NCBI GenBank assembly: GCA_963831105.1
Contig: CAWHOS010000005.1
Coordinates: 246,438-310,437 of the forward strand
Direction of reading: 5' to 3'
DNA from: DATFQI01 sp963831105
GTDB taxonomy: Bacteria > Actinomycetota > Thermoleophilia > Solirubrobacterales > Solirubrobacteraceae
Length of the DNA: 64,000 bases
Each line of letters begins with the position of its first letter. Positions within the stretch are counted from its first letter, which is position 1. The notes beneath the pieces are model-generated. The model had not been told where the DNA came from. It did not search any database and worked only from the letters and a program-made list of their open reading frames with translations. Below are positions 28,994-36,061 of this stretch, piece after piece. The position numbers and the translations under genes were made by a program.

Positions 28994-29299
28994 CGAGACC
29001 TGCTGAGCAACCGAACGACCACCTCGCGGGGCCCCTGCATCGAGGCGGAGCAGAGCTAGGCGGCGGCGTCGCCACCATCGCTTGTCGCGCAAAGCGACAC
29101 TCAGCCGGCCCCTCAGTCGGCGCCTCCCCGTTGCTCAGCTGGTGCCTGCGCCGCCATGAGTTCGGGAGCCGCGGAGACGCCCCGCGGGCAAGCCTGGCCG
29201 GGTCGTGTCTCAAATGCGACAACGCGGCTCGGTCTATGCCGGCGGGCCCATAGGCTCGCGCCCTAGGACTGTCCACGCGGATCAGGAGATGAGGCCGCC
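28994..29299. other. Gap without a gene (306 bp)
   Basis: No convincing ORF. A small hairpin TGTCGC-GCAAA-GCGACA lies at 29083-29099 and could end the acetyltransferase transcript. The last 20 bases hold the Shine-Dalgarno AGGAGATGAGG of the SnoaL-like gene. Base composition is less GC-biased than in the flanking genes. Confidence 0.4.
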
Positions 29300-29734
29300 A
29301 TGACCGAAGCTGGGGTTGATCTCACGCAGGCGTCAGCAGATCTGATCGACGCCTTCAATGAGGCGGACTGGGGGCGCTTTCGCGGGGTCCTTTCGCCTGA
29401 CACGGTCTATGCCGAGACCGGAACGGGACGGCGCGTCGAAGGCGCCGAGGCCTACGTGACACTGTGTCAGGGGTGGAAGGTCGCGCTGCCCGATGTCCGG
29501 GGCACGATCCGCGGCGCGATCGCTACCGAGGACCAGGTCGCGCAGGAGATCCTGTGGGAAGGCACGCACACGGGACCGATGGAGACGCCCGGGGGAACTC
29601 TCCCGCCGTCCGGAGCGCAGATCAGCGTCGAGGCGTCCTTGTGGATTCGGTTTGACGGCGACAAGGCGCGGGAGGTTCACCACTACCTCGACGTACTCAG
29701 CCTGCTGCAGCAGATAGGAGCGATTCCCCGCTAG
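29300..29734 (+). CDS. SnoaL-like / ester cyclase-type protein
   Basis: 144 residues. DLIDAFNEADWGRFRGVLSPDTVYAETGTGRRVEGAEAYVTLCQGWKVALPDVRGTI is a typical SnoaL/NTF2-like start, and EGTHTGPMETPGGTLPPSG followed by VEASLWIRFDGDKAREVHHYLDVLSLLQQIGAI is the conserved C-terminal part. Members are ester cyclases or ligand-binding proteins; many are of unknown role. It has a strong AGGAG Shine-Dalgarno. It stands alone in the accessory stretch. Confidence 0.87.
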   Translation: MTEAGVDLTQASADLIDAFNEADWGRFRGVLSPDTVYAETGTGRRVEGAEAYVTLCQGWKVALPDVRGTIRGAIATEDQVAQEILWEGTHTGPMETPGGTLPPSGAQISVEASLWIRFDGDKAREVHHYLDVLSLLQQIGAIPR

Positions 29735-30043
29735 CCGGCTGACACCCCCGGCTCGCAGCAGCGGCTACGCGACAACCGGCCGCCTACGGCGGCACGTAAT
29801 CCGGCGCCCGAGTGTGTCGAAGGTCGATGAGTGTGCCGGCTTGGGCGTTCCGCTTGCGGTGCCGCAAGACCGCGGCGTGCGACGACGACGCTCCCCTACA
29901 CCAGTCGCGGAAGAGGGCGAAGTCGTCCCTGCAGACAGTCCCTTGGCCGCTCACGGTTTGACGGCAAGCGCGTAGCCGCCAGCCTGGTCACGAGGACTAC
30001 CGCTTGCAGCGCGCAAAGCGATAGTGCGCGCCTGGAGGGGGCG
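29735..30043. other. Gap without a gene (309 bp)
   Basis: No ORF here has the codon pattern of the neighbouring genes. The sequence lies between two genes that converge on it (SnoaL-like on the plus strand, 185-aa hypothetical on the minus strand) and has a mixed composition with several short runs of GCGCTT/CGCAAG. I see no clear hairpin with a T-tract. Confidence 0.35.
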
Positions 30044-30601
30044 TCAGAGGCCTATGGCCGTAGCGCGGAGCGCCGCACACACCATGGCGACTTCCTGCTC
30101 TGTCGGTTCCGCGCTCAGTTGCGCAGCGGCAAGCTCTACCGCGTGCACAGCCCGAGCAAGCGTGGTATCTCGGAGCGCTATCGCCTCGTCGCGCTGCTCA
30201 CGTTCACTCCCGACGTCGGTGAAGCCGAACAGCCGCTGCGATGTCGCTTGGAACTGCGGTTCGAGCACGTACCACACACCGTCCCGAGCGTCGAAGGTCC
30301 CGTCAGCGATCCGCAGAGCGATATCGGCACAGATCAGCGCGTCGTGCGCCACGACGTCGCCCTCATCGAGCCTGGCTTGCTGCTCGTTCAAGCCATCGAG
30401 CATCTGTGGGATCTCATCGGGGACACGCCCGGATAAGGCGAAGTGCTGGGCAGCCGTGAGGACGTCATCTGCGTCACCGGCGCGATCAGCCAGAAGAGCA
30501 CGGGCTGCACAGCAGAAGATGAGCGTCTGCGCGCGCGGGTCGAGTGCGCCGACCAACGCCTCCAAGCGCCGTACGGTCGCGACGAACGGACTGTCAACCA
30601 C
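30044..30601 (-). CDS. Hypothetical protein
   Basis: 185 residues. MVDSPFVATVRRLEALVGALDPRAQTLIFCCAARALLADRA, EGDVVAHDALICADIALRIADGTFDARDGVWYVLEPQF and LFGFTDVGSEREQRDEAIALRDTTLARAVHAVELAAAQL look like a helical globular protein. No membrane segment, signal peptide or known motif is visible. It has somewhat lower third-position GC than neighbours, suggesting horizontal origin. The helical repeats resemble immunity-type proteins in style only; no function assigned. Confidence 0.55.
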   Translation of the reverse strand: MVDSPFVATVRRLEALVGALDPRAQTLIFCCAARALLADRAGDADDVLTAAQHFALSGRVPDEIPQMLDGLNEQQARLDEGDVVAHDALICADIALRIADGTFDARDGVWYVLEPQFQATSQRLFGFTDVGSEREQRDEAIALRDTTLARAVHAVELAAAQLSAEPTEQEVAMVCAALRATAIGL

Positions 30602-30832
30602 GCGGCGAGCCTAAACGGAGAAGCGCGCACCAGCGGCTTGGGCACGAGCAAGGTCCGGACGGCGTCGGCGCCGGCTTGCGCTTCTGCCTCATTGCGATAG
30701 CGACGATCGTCGCGCCCGGTTCGATAGCGAGCACGTGTGCGGTCGACCTCGTGCCTAGGCAGCGGATGCAACGGGTCGGGCCAAGCACCCCGTGCGTTTC
30801 GTCCTGTGAGCACTCGGTGCTGGAGGCGTCTT

Positions 30833-31327
30833 TCAGCCGAGCTCGAACGGTGGCGGTCCGAGGAGTTCGATGTGCTCGGATCGCGCGGCGGCGGCGCGCA
30901 GGCGCGCGAAGTCCGGGGGGCGGTCGGCGTCCTCGGGGCGGGTGATCGGCTCGATGCAGTCGCGGTAGAACGACTCCCCGACGCCGGGCGTGGCGATCGC
31001 GAGGATGTGCGCGGTCTCGGAGGTGACGAGGAAGGCGTGCGGGGCGTTGCGCGGGAAGAGCGCAACCCCGCCGCTGTCGACGGTGTGCTCTTCGCCATCG
31101 GTATGGACGAGGATCTCGCCTTCGAGGACGTAGATCGCCTCCTCGAAGGTGGGGTGGTGGTGCAGCGGCGTCGTCTTGCCGCGCAGCATGTGGTCTTCCC
31201 AGAGCGTGACCGAGCCGTTGGTCTGGGCCGAGGTGGCCTTCATCGTGAATGTCCCGCCGCCGGCGAACCAGAAGCGCTCGCCCTCGCCGGCTTGCCTGAT
31301 GATGGTTCGCGGTACGATGGTGTCCAT
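30833..31327 (-). CDS. Cupin-domain protein
   Basis: 164 residues. Cupin motif 1 is TTPLHHHPTFEEAIYVLEGEI (His and Glu metal ligands) and motif 2 is GGVALFPRNAPHAFLV (third His). The overall type resembles quercetin 2,3-dioxygenase-like small cupins. It is divergent from the TetR-type regulator, 29 bases from that start, with an imperfect palindrome between them; regulation by that regulator is likely. Confidence 0.9.
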   Translation of the reverse strand: MDTIVPRTIIRQAGEGERFWFAGGGTFTMKATSAQTNGSVTLWEDHMLRGKTTPLHHHPTFEEAIYVLEGEILVHTDGEEHTVDSGGVALFPRNAPHAFLVTSETAHILAIATPGVGESFYRDCIEPITRPEDADRPPDFARLRAAAARSEHIELLGPPPFELG

Positions 31328-31330
31328 GAG

Positions 31331-31346
31331 TGGAACTGTAGTACCA
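31331..31346. promoter_or_regulatory. Candidate TetR operator between cupin and regulator genes
   Basis: TGGAACTGTAGTACCA is an imperfect palindrome, with 6 of 8 bases matching between half-sites, centred in the 29-bp divergent gap. It is AT-rich compared with its surroundings. The location suits an autoregulated TetR repressor controlling both genes. Confidence 0.5.
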
Positions 31347-31356
31347 TGTCGCGCAC

Positions 31357-31962
31357 TTGTCCAGCGGATATGAACAAACCGGCCGCATCAATCAGAAGCG
31401 GCGCACCCGCGCGGCGCTGATCAGCGCCGCGCGCGAGCTGTTGGCCGCCGGCGAGTCGCCGACCGTCGAGCGGGCCGCCGACCGCGCCGCCGTCTCACGC
31501 ACCACCGCCTACCGCTACTTCACCAACCAGCGCGAGCTGATCGTCGCCGCGTATCCGCAACTCGACGCGCCGAGCCTGCTCGACGGCGATACCTCGGACG
31601 ACCCGCTGGCCCGTCTCAGCATCGCGCTCGAGCACCTCACCGAGCAGCTGCTCACATACGAGCCCGAGATGCGCGCGCAGCTGCGGCTCTCCCTCGACGT
31701 CGGCCACGACGCCGAGGACCTCCCACTGCGACAAGGTCGCGCCATCGGCTGGTTCGAAGATGCCCTCGCGCCGGCCCGCGACCGCCTCAGTGCAAGGGAG
31801 ATCCACCGCCTCGCACTGGCCATCCGCGCCGCCTGCGGTATCGAGGCGCTCGTCTGGCTCACCGACGTCGGGGGGCTCAGCCGCCAGGGCGCAGTCGAGC
31901 TCATGCGCGGCTCTGCGCTCACCGTCGCAGCCGCCGCTCTCGCCCCACCGCAGCGCCGCTAA
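31357..31962 (+). CDS. TetR-family transcriptional regulator
   Basis: 201 residues from TTG 31357; no ATG or GTG gives a better N terminus. The helix-turn-helix is TRAALISAARELLAAGESPTVERAADRAAVSRTTAYRYFTNQRELI. The C-terminal ligand domain is helical with MRAQLRLSLD and IRAACGIEALVWLTDVGGLS, as in the AcrR-type group. It is divergent from the cupin gene, the obvious candidate target. Confidence 0.9.
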   Translation: MSSGYEQTGRINQKRRTRAALISAARELLAAGESPTVERAADRAAVSRTTAYRYFTNQRELIVAAYPQLDAPSLLDGDTSDDPLARLSIALEHLTEQLLTYEPEMRAQLRLSLDVGHDAEDLPLRQGRAIGWFEDALAPARDRLSAREIHRLALAIRAACGIEALVWLTDVGGLSRQGAVELMRGSALTVAAAALAPPQRR

Positions 31963-32449
31963 CACCCAGCGCTCACGACGTGTCCGGTGCCCGCGACCCG
32001 GCAGTGCCACGGTTCCCTCTCGTGTCCTGCGCTCTCTCTTTCGCCTGAAACCGAGAGCAGTCCTCGAGCAGATGGCACGGCGCGGACTCGGGGTCGCAAC
32101 CGATCGAAATGACCGTGGTGAAGTGCCGGTTACGTGCGGCGTTCGTCGGTTGCCTGGGCGCGGTCGGTGGGCGTGGGTGCGGGTCTGACCGGTGGCCGGG
32201 TGGTCCTGCCGTGCGCGAGCAGCGATCGTTGAGCCGGGCCCGCCCGCGGCGCCGGCGGCAGACCCGCGGCGATTCTCGGGACCGAAGGGCGAAGATCGCG
32301 TCCTCCCATAGAGCAGCTGGCCCGGGCGCTTGCCGGTAGCTGCCCCTACCGGGGCCGTGCAAGGAGGGTGGTGTACGTGTCGGGCAGCTGCCCGAGGGTC
32401 CGGGGGCGGCAACGCCCCGTGGCTCGAACCTCGCGTTCCCCAGAACGAC
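31963..32449. other. Gap with three consecutive hairpins (487 bp)
   Basis: No convincing protein is encoded in any frame. The right part holds three close stem-loops: CCGGTAG/CTACCGG (32333-32339 and 32346-32352), the palindrome TCGGGCAGCTGCCCGA (32380-32395), and GGGGCG-GCAA-CGCCCC (32403-32418) with a GNRA tetraloop. Together they suggest a structured RNA or a complex leader/terminator before the SOS-box gene. I do not recognise a known riboswitch, 6S, tmRNA, SRP or RNase P core. Confidence 0.4.
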
Positions 32450-32452
32450 ATG

Positions 32453-32466
32453 CGAACATACGTTCG
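32453..32466. promoter_or_regulatory. LexA-binding SOS box
   Basis: CGAACATACGTTCG matches every position of the Gram-positive SOS consensus CGAACRNRYGTTYG and lies in a longer palindrome, ATGCGAAC-ATAC-GTTCGCAT (32450-32469). It ends immediately before the ATG at 32470, so LexA binding would block transcription start or early elongation. Confidence 0.85.
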
Positions 32467-32469
32467 CAT

Positions 32470-32835
32470 ATGACAAGTCACGGAAGCCCCTACGCGCGGT
32501 TCCAGCGCGCGCTCCGGATCGGGCGCCTGTCGATGGTCCGCGCGGCCGCGGCCGAGCTGCCGCGGATCGACCTCGACGACGCGCTGGCGATCTGCCTGCT
32601 GATCGAGCGCCAGGACGGCGAGCGCTACGAGCGTGCGGTCGTGCGCTGGCTGGCGCGTTTGGCGATGGAGGCGCCGGCGGTCGGGATCGACGACCTGCGG
32701 GAGGGGCTGCTGGCCTTCGAGGCGCTGCCGTACAACCCGGTCGCGGCGGCGGAGACGCTTGCGGCGCTGTGCGAGCGCCACGGGCTGCGGCGGGCGGCCG
32801 AGCGGTTGCGGCGGGGGCGGGAGGGGGTCATCTAA
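32470..32835 (+). CDS. Hypothetical protein under a SOS box
   Basis: 121 residues. YARFQRALRIGRLSMVRAAAAELPRIDLDDALAICLLIERQDGERYERAVVRWLARLAMEAP is a predicted all-helical protein, basic at the C terminus (RHGLRRAAERLRRGREG). The family is not recognised. The SOS box at its start implies induction by DNA damage. The MreB-like gene begins 11 bases after the stop, so the two are probably co-transcribed. Because the box abuts the ATG, the mRNA may be leaderless. Confidence 0.75.
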   Translation: MTSHGSPYARFQRALRIGRLSMVRAAAAELPRIDLDDALAICLLIERQDGERYERAVVRWLARLAMEAPAVGIDDLREGLLAFEALPYNPVAAAETLAALCERHGLRRAAERLRRGREGVI

Positions 32836-32846
32836 GGTTCCCTCCC

Positions 32847-33902
32847 TTGGGACAGCGCGATCTCGCCGTCGATCTGGGCACGGCCAACACGCTCGTCTTC
32901 GAACGCGGGCGCGGCATCATCGTGTCGGAACCCTCCGTGGTCGCCGTGGACTCCGAGCGCGGCGACGTCTACGCGGTGGGCGCCGAGGCGCACCGCATGA
33001 TCGGCCGCACGCCGGCCAACATCTCCGCCACGCGGCCGCTGCGCCACGGCGTCATCGCCGACTTCGAGGTCACCGAGCAGATGCTGCGCTACTTCCTGCG
33101 CAAGGCGCACCGCAGCCGCTGGGCGCGCCAGCGCGTGGTCATGTGCGTGCCGTCCGGCGTGACCGACGTGGAGACGCGCGCGGTCGAGGAGGCGTGCCTG
33201 TCCGCCGGCGCGCGCGAGGTCGCGCTGATCGAGGAGCCCATAGCGGCCGCGATCGGCGCCGGGCTGGACATCGCGCAGCCGACGGGCCACATGGTCGTCG
33301 ACATCGGCGGCGGCACGAGCGAGGTCGCCGTGCTCTCGATGGGGGAGATCGTCGTCGAGTCCTCGCTGCGGCTCGGCGGCTACGACCTCGACGAGGCGAT
33401 CATGGCCTACGTCCGGCGCGAGCACAATCTCGCGATCGGCCAGCCGACCGCCGAGGAGGTCAAGCTCGCGATCGGCGCCGCCGGGCCGGTCGAACCCCAG
33501 CTCACCGCCGAGCTGCGCGGCCGCGAGCTCGTCACCGGCCTGCCGAAGACCGTGACGATGACGACCGAGGAGGCGCGCGCGGCGCTCGCCGAGCCCGTCG
33601 AGGCGATCGTCGAGGCGGTGCGCGACACGCTCGACCGCACCCCGCCCGAGCTGTCCTCGGACATCCTGAGCACCGGCATCCTGCTCGCGGGCGGCGGCGC
33701 GCTCCTGCACGGCCTCGAGCGGCGCCTGCACGAGGAGACGCAGATGCCGACCTACGTCGCCGACTCCGCGCTGACGTGCGTCGCGGAGGGCGCCGGCCAG
33801 GCGCTCGAGGAGTTCGAGGTCATCGCGCGCCGCCACGCCATGCGCAGCGGCGCGCGCCGCGCGCGCTCGCGCCGCGGCACGCGGGCCTCGCGCAGCTACT
33901 AG
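32847..33902 (+). CDS. mreB: Rod-shape actin homologue MreB
   Basis: 351 residues from TTG 32847, which gives the standard N terminus (RDLAVDLGTANTLVF, phosphate 1). IEEPIAAAIGAGLDI and VVDIGGGTSEVAVLS (phosphate 2), and LLAGGGALLHGLERRL (adenosine loop) are all in place. MreB polymers guide cell-wall synthesis along the cylinder. The C terminus has an extra Arg-rich tail (GARRARSRRGTRASRSY). No mreC, mreD, rodA or pbp2 gene follows; the next gene is convergent. The link to a SOS-controlled gene upstream is unusual. Confidence 0.92.
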   Translation: MGQRDLAVDLGTANTLVFERGRGIIVSEPSVVAVDSERGDVYAVGAEAHRMIGRTPANISATRPLRHGVIADFEVTEQMLRYFLRKAHRSRWARQRVVMCVPSGVTDVETRAVEEACLSAGAREVALIEEPIAAAIGAGLDIAQPTGHMVVDIGGGTSEVAVLSMGEIVVESSLRLGGYDLDEAIMAYVRREHNLAIGQPTAEEVKLAIGAAGPVEPQLTAELRGRELVTGLPKTVTMTTEEARAALAEPVEAIVEAVRDTLDRTPPELSSDILSTGILLAGGGALLHGLERRLHEETQMPTYVADSALTCVAEGAGQALEEFEVIARRHAMRSGARRARSRRGTRASRSY

Positions 33903-34663
33903 CCCCGGCGGCGCAGGATGATCAGCAACAGGATCGCCAGCGCCGCGGCGCCCGCGAACACGGCCGCGGGCGGCGTGCCCGAGTCACTCTCGGCCTCCAT
34001 GTAGGGCGGGGGAGGCGGCGCGGCGGCCGGCGGGGGCGGCGTCGGCGCGACGGGCTCGGGCCGCGGCGGGACGGGCGGGCCCTGGTTCTCTGGCTCGGAC
34101 GTCTCGCCCTCGGGCGGCAGGGCCGCGACGGGCTCCGCGACCGGTTCGGGCGCCGTGGCCTGCGCGGGCTCCGTGGCCGGCTCGGTCACGGGCACGACGG
34201 CGGGCGTGGGCTCGGGCTCCGGCTCGGGCGTGGGGGTGGGATCCGGCGCGGCCGCCAGGGGCTGGGTGGGCTCGGGCTCGGGCTCGGGGGTCGGCTCCGC
34301 GTCCGCCTCCGGATCCGGCAGCAGGGAGTCCGAGGTCTCCTCGGAGACCGCAACGTCGTAGTGGTCGTAGAGCTGCCGCTCCTGCTCCTGCGTGAGCTCC
34401 TTCGAGAGCGTGAGGTCGGGCGCGCCCGTCACCACCCTGGCGCCGTGCACGACGCGGATCTGCTCGCCCTCGACCGACCCGCCGGCCAGCGGCACGAAGC
34501 GCGAGCCCTCGTCGAGCTCGACCAGGACCCACTCGGGTCGGTCCGTGGCGTCGTCGAGGTAGATCTCCACGACCGTGCCGAGACGGCCGAAGGGACCGTG
34601 GACCTCGCGGCCGGGCCAGTCCGCGTAATTGCCGAAGGAATCAGGGTCTGGAAGCTCGCTCAT
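33899..34663 (-). CDS. PRC-barrel-like domain protein with Pro/Glu-rich region and C-terminal membrane helix
   Basis: 254 residues from ATG 34663. The N-terminal 95 or so residues (GREVHGPFGRLGTVVEIYLDDATDRPEWVLVEL ... FVPLAGGSVEGEQIRV) look like a PRC-barrel. Residues of about 120-225 are a low-complexity Pro/Glu/Thr/Ala stretch with repeated PEPEPEPT units, and the end (AAVFAGAAALAILLLIILRRRG) is a single membrane helix with a basic stop-transfer tail. The topology suggests a tail-anchored protein with a cytoplasmic or spanning spacer. Its stop overlaps that of mreB (convergent). Confidence 0.8.
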   Translation of the reverse strand: MSELPDPDSFGNYADWPGREVHGPFGRLGTVVEIYLDDATDRPEWVLVELDEGSRFVPLAGGSVEGEQIRVVHGARVVTGAPDLTLSKELTQEQERQLYDHYDVAVSEETSDSLLPDPEADAEPTPEPEPEPTQPLAAAPDPTPTPEPEPEPTPAVVPVTEPATEPAQATAPEPVAEPVAALPPEGETSEPENQGPPVPPRPEPVAPTPPPPAAAPPPPPYMEAESDSGTPPAAVFAGAAALAILLLIILRRRG

Positions 34664-34692
34664 GCCTGCTGGTCTCCCCACTCGTCGTGCCG

Positions 34693-35151
34693 TCAAACGC
34701 CCCGGCCGCGCGCGCTGTCGGCCATCCGCCCCAGGGTCGCCGACAGCTTGCCAGGATCGCCGTCCAGGTGCTCTGCGAAGTGCGCGGCGATCCCGCGCCG
34801 GTAGACGGGCCACATCTTCCGCAGCAGCGCCCGCCCCGCGTCGGTGAGCACGACCTGCTGGGCGCGCCGGTCGTCCGGGTCGGCCTCGCGGGCGACCACG
34901 CCCGCGGCGACCGCGCGGTCGACGAAGCGGCTCATCGCCGTGGGGGAGAGCACGACCTCGCGGGCGAGCTCGTTGACCCGCAGCCGCCCGCCCGGGTTGC
35001 GGCGCAGCGCCCACAGCAGGTCGTACCAGCCGAGGTCGGGCAACCCCTCCGCCACCAGGTCGCGCGAGATCCGCCGCGTCACGAGCGCGTGAGCGGTGAG
35101 GAACGCGCGCCAGGCGTCCAGCTCCGCCTCGTCCAGGTCGTCTTCGGCCAT
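34693..35151 (-). CDS. MarR-family transcriptional regulator
   Basis: 152 residues from ATG 35151. The winged helix core is GWYDLLWALRRNPGGRLRVNELAREVVLSPTAMSRFVDRAVAAGVVAREADPDDRRAQQVVLTDAGRALL. It is divergent from the SDR gene across an 82-bp gap with nested palindromes, so it probably represses both itself and the SDR/acyl-CoA dehydrogenase genes. The following gene on the minus strand encodes the PRC-barrel protein 29 bases on. Confidence 0.92.
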   Translation of the reverse strand: MAEDDLDEAELDAWRAFLTAHALVTRRISRDLVAEGLPDLGWYDLLWALRRNPGGRLRVNELAREVVLSPTAMSRFVDRAVAAGVVAREADPDDRRAQQVVLTDAGRALLRKMWPVYRRGIAAHFAEHLDGDPGKLSATLGRMADSARGRGV

Positions 35152-35169
35152 CGCGACAGCATAGTGCGC

Positions 35170-35213
35170 TTGCATTAGATGCATATGCATGCAAATATAG
35201 GTGCAGATGCACC
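35170..35213. promoter_or_regulatory. Two palindromic operators in the MarR/SDR divergent promoter
   Basis: ATGCATATGCAT (35179-35190) is a perfect 12-bp palindrome, flanked by TTGCAT/ATGCAA arms (35170-35175, 35189-35194). A second site, GGTGCA-GA-TGCACC, lies at 35200-35213. The region is strikingly AT-rich for this genome. Such nested sites are typical of MarR dimer binding. Confidence 0.65.
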
Positions 35214-35233
35214 AATCACGAGCGGAGGACAGC

Positions 35234-36034
35234 ATGGACTTCACGGGCAAGGTGGTCGTCATCACCGGCGGCGGCGGCGGGATCGGCAAGGCCGCGGCGC
35301 GGCACTTCCTCGACCACGGCGCGCGCGTCGTGCTCTCCGGCACGCGCCGGGCGAAGCTCGAGGCGGCGCGCGACGAGCTCGACCCGACGGGCGAGCGCGT
35401 CGACATCGTCGCCGGGCAGATCACGGGCCGCGAGCAGGCGCAGGCGCTCATCGGCCGGGCCGTCGAGCGCTTCGGCGGCGTCGACGTGCTCGTCAACTCG
35501 ACCGGGATCTTCCGCATCGTGCCGTTCCTCGAGCAGACCGAGGAGCACCTCGAGGAGGCGCTGGGCTCGATCCTGTACCCGACCTACTGGGTCTCGCAGG
35601 CCGCGGCGCAGGCGATGCGCGAGCGCGGCGGCGGCGCGATCGTCAGCATCGGCTCCATGTGGGCGATGGACGCGATCGCGACCACCCCGACGAGCGCCTA
35701 CTCGGCCGCTCAGGCCGGCCGCCACGCGCTGACCAAGAACCTCGCGCTCGAGCTCGCGCCGGAGAACATCCGCGTGAACACGGTCGCGCTGGCCTTCGTC
35801 GAGACGCCGGCCTACGAGCGGTTCCTCTCCCACGAGGAGGCGCAGGACGTGCTGGACTCCGTCGATGGCTTCCACCCGCTCGGGCGCCGCGGCCAGCCGT
35901 CGGACGTGATCGAGGCGATCGCCTTCCTGGCCGGCGACGGCGCGCGCTGGATCACGGGCACGACGCTCCCGGTCGACGGCGGCGTGCTGGCGGGCCGCAG
36001 CCCGGCGCTGCAGGCGGAGACCGCCGCCGCATGA
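35234..36034 (+). CDS. SDR-family oxidoreductase with Gln in place of the catalytic Lys
   Basis: 266 residues from ATG 35234 with GGAGGA upstream. The cofactor loop is TGGGGGIG, NSTG replaces the usual NNAG, the active-site Ser is in SIGSMW (about 141) and Tyr is Y156 in YSAAQ. The position of the invariant Lys (YxxxK) is Q160, so normal dehydrogenase chemistry is doubtful, although the sequence around it (AGRHALTKNLALELAPENIRVNTV) is otherwise standard. It is probably co-regulated with the downstream acyl-CoA dehydrogenases, 27 bases on. Confidence 0.88.
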   Translation: MDFTGKVVVITGGGGGIGKAAARHFLDHGARVVLSGTRRAKLEAARDELDPTGERVDIVAGQITGREQAQALIGRAVERFGGVDVLVNSTGIFRIVPFLEQTEEHLEEALGSILYPTYWVSQAAAQAMRERGGGAIVSIGSMWAMDAIATTPTSAYSAAQAGRHALTKNLALELAPENIRVNTVALAFVETPAYERFLSHEEAQDVLDSVDGFHPLGRRGQPSDVIEAIAFLAGDGARWITGTTLPVDGGVLAGRSPALQAETAAA

Positions 36035-36061
36035 CGGGCACCTGGGTACCCTGCCGTACCC

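Noticed and set aside
30602..30832. A gene between the hypothetical 185-residue protein and the cupin
   Set aside because: Frames crossing this stretch are tails of shadow ORFs; only a vague RNEAEA-like similarity to 28400-28450 was seen.
31963..32449. Known structured RNAs (6S, tmRNA, SRP, RNase P, common riboswitches) in the hairpin-rich gap
   Set aside because: I looked on both strands for the core motifs I know and found none; left as an unidentified structured stretch.
31973..32476. A 167-residue minus-strand frame in the same gap
   Set aside because: Composition is not protein-like and it ignores the palindromes and SOS box that it would cover.
33980..34330. Tandem DNA repeats as a possible repeat array
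   Set aside because: The repetition follows the PEPEPEPT protein linker of the PRC-barrel protein; units are irregular, with no spacer structure.
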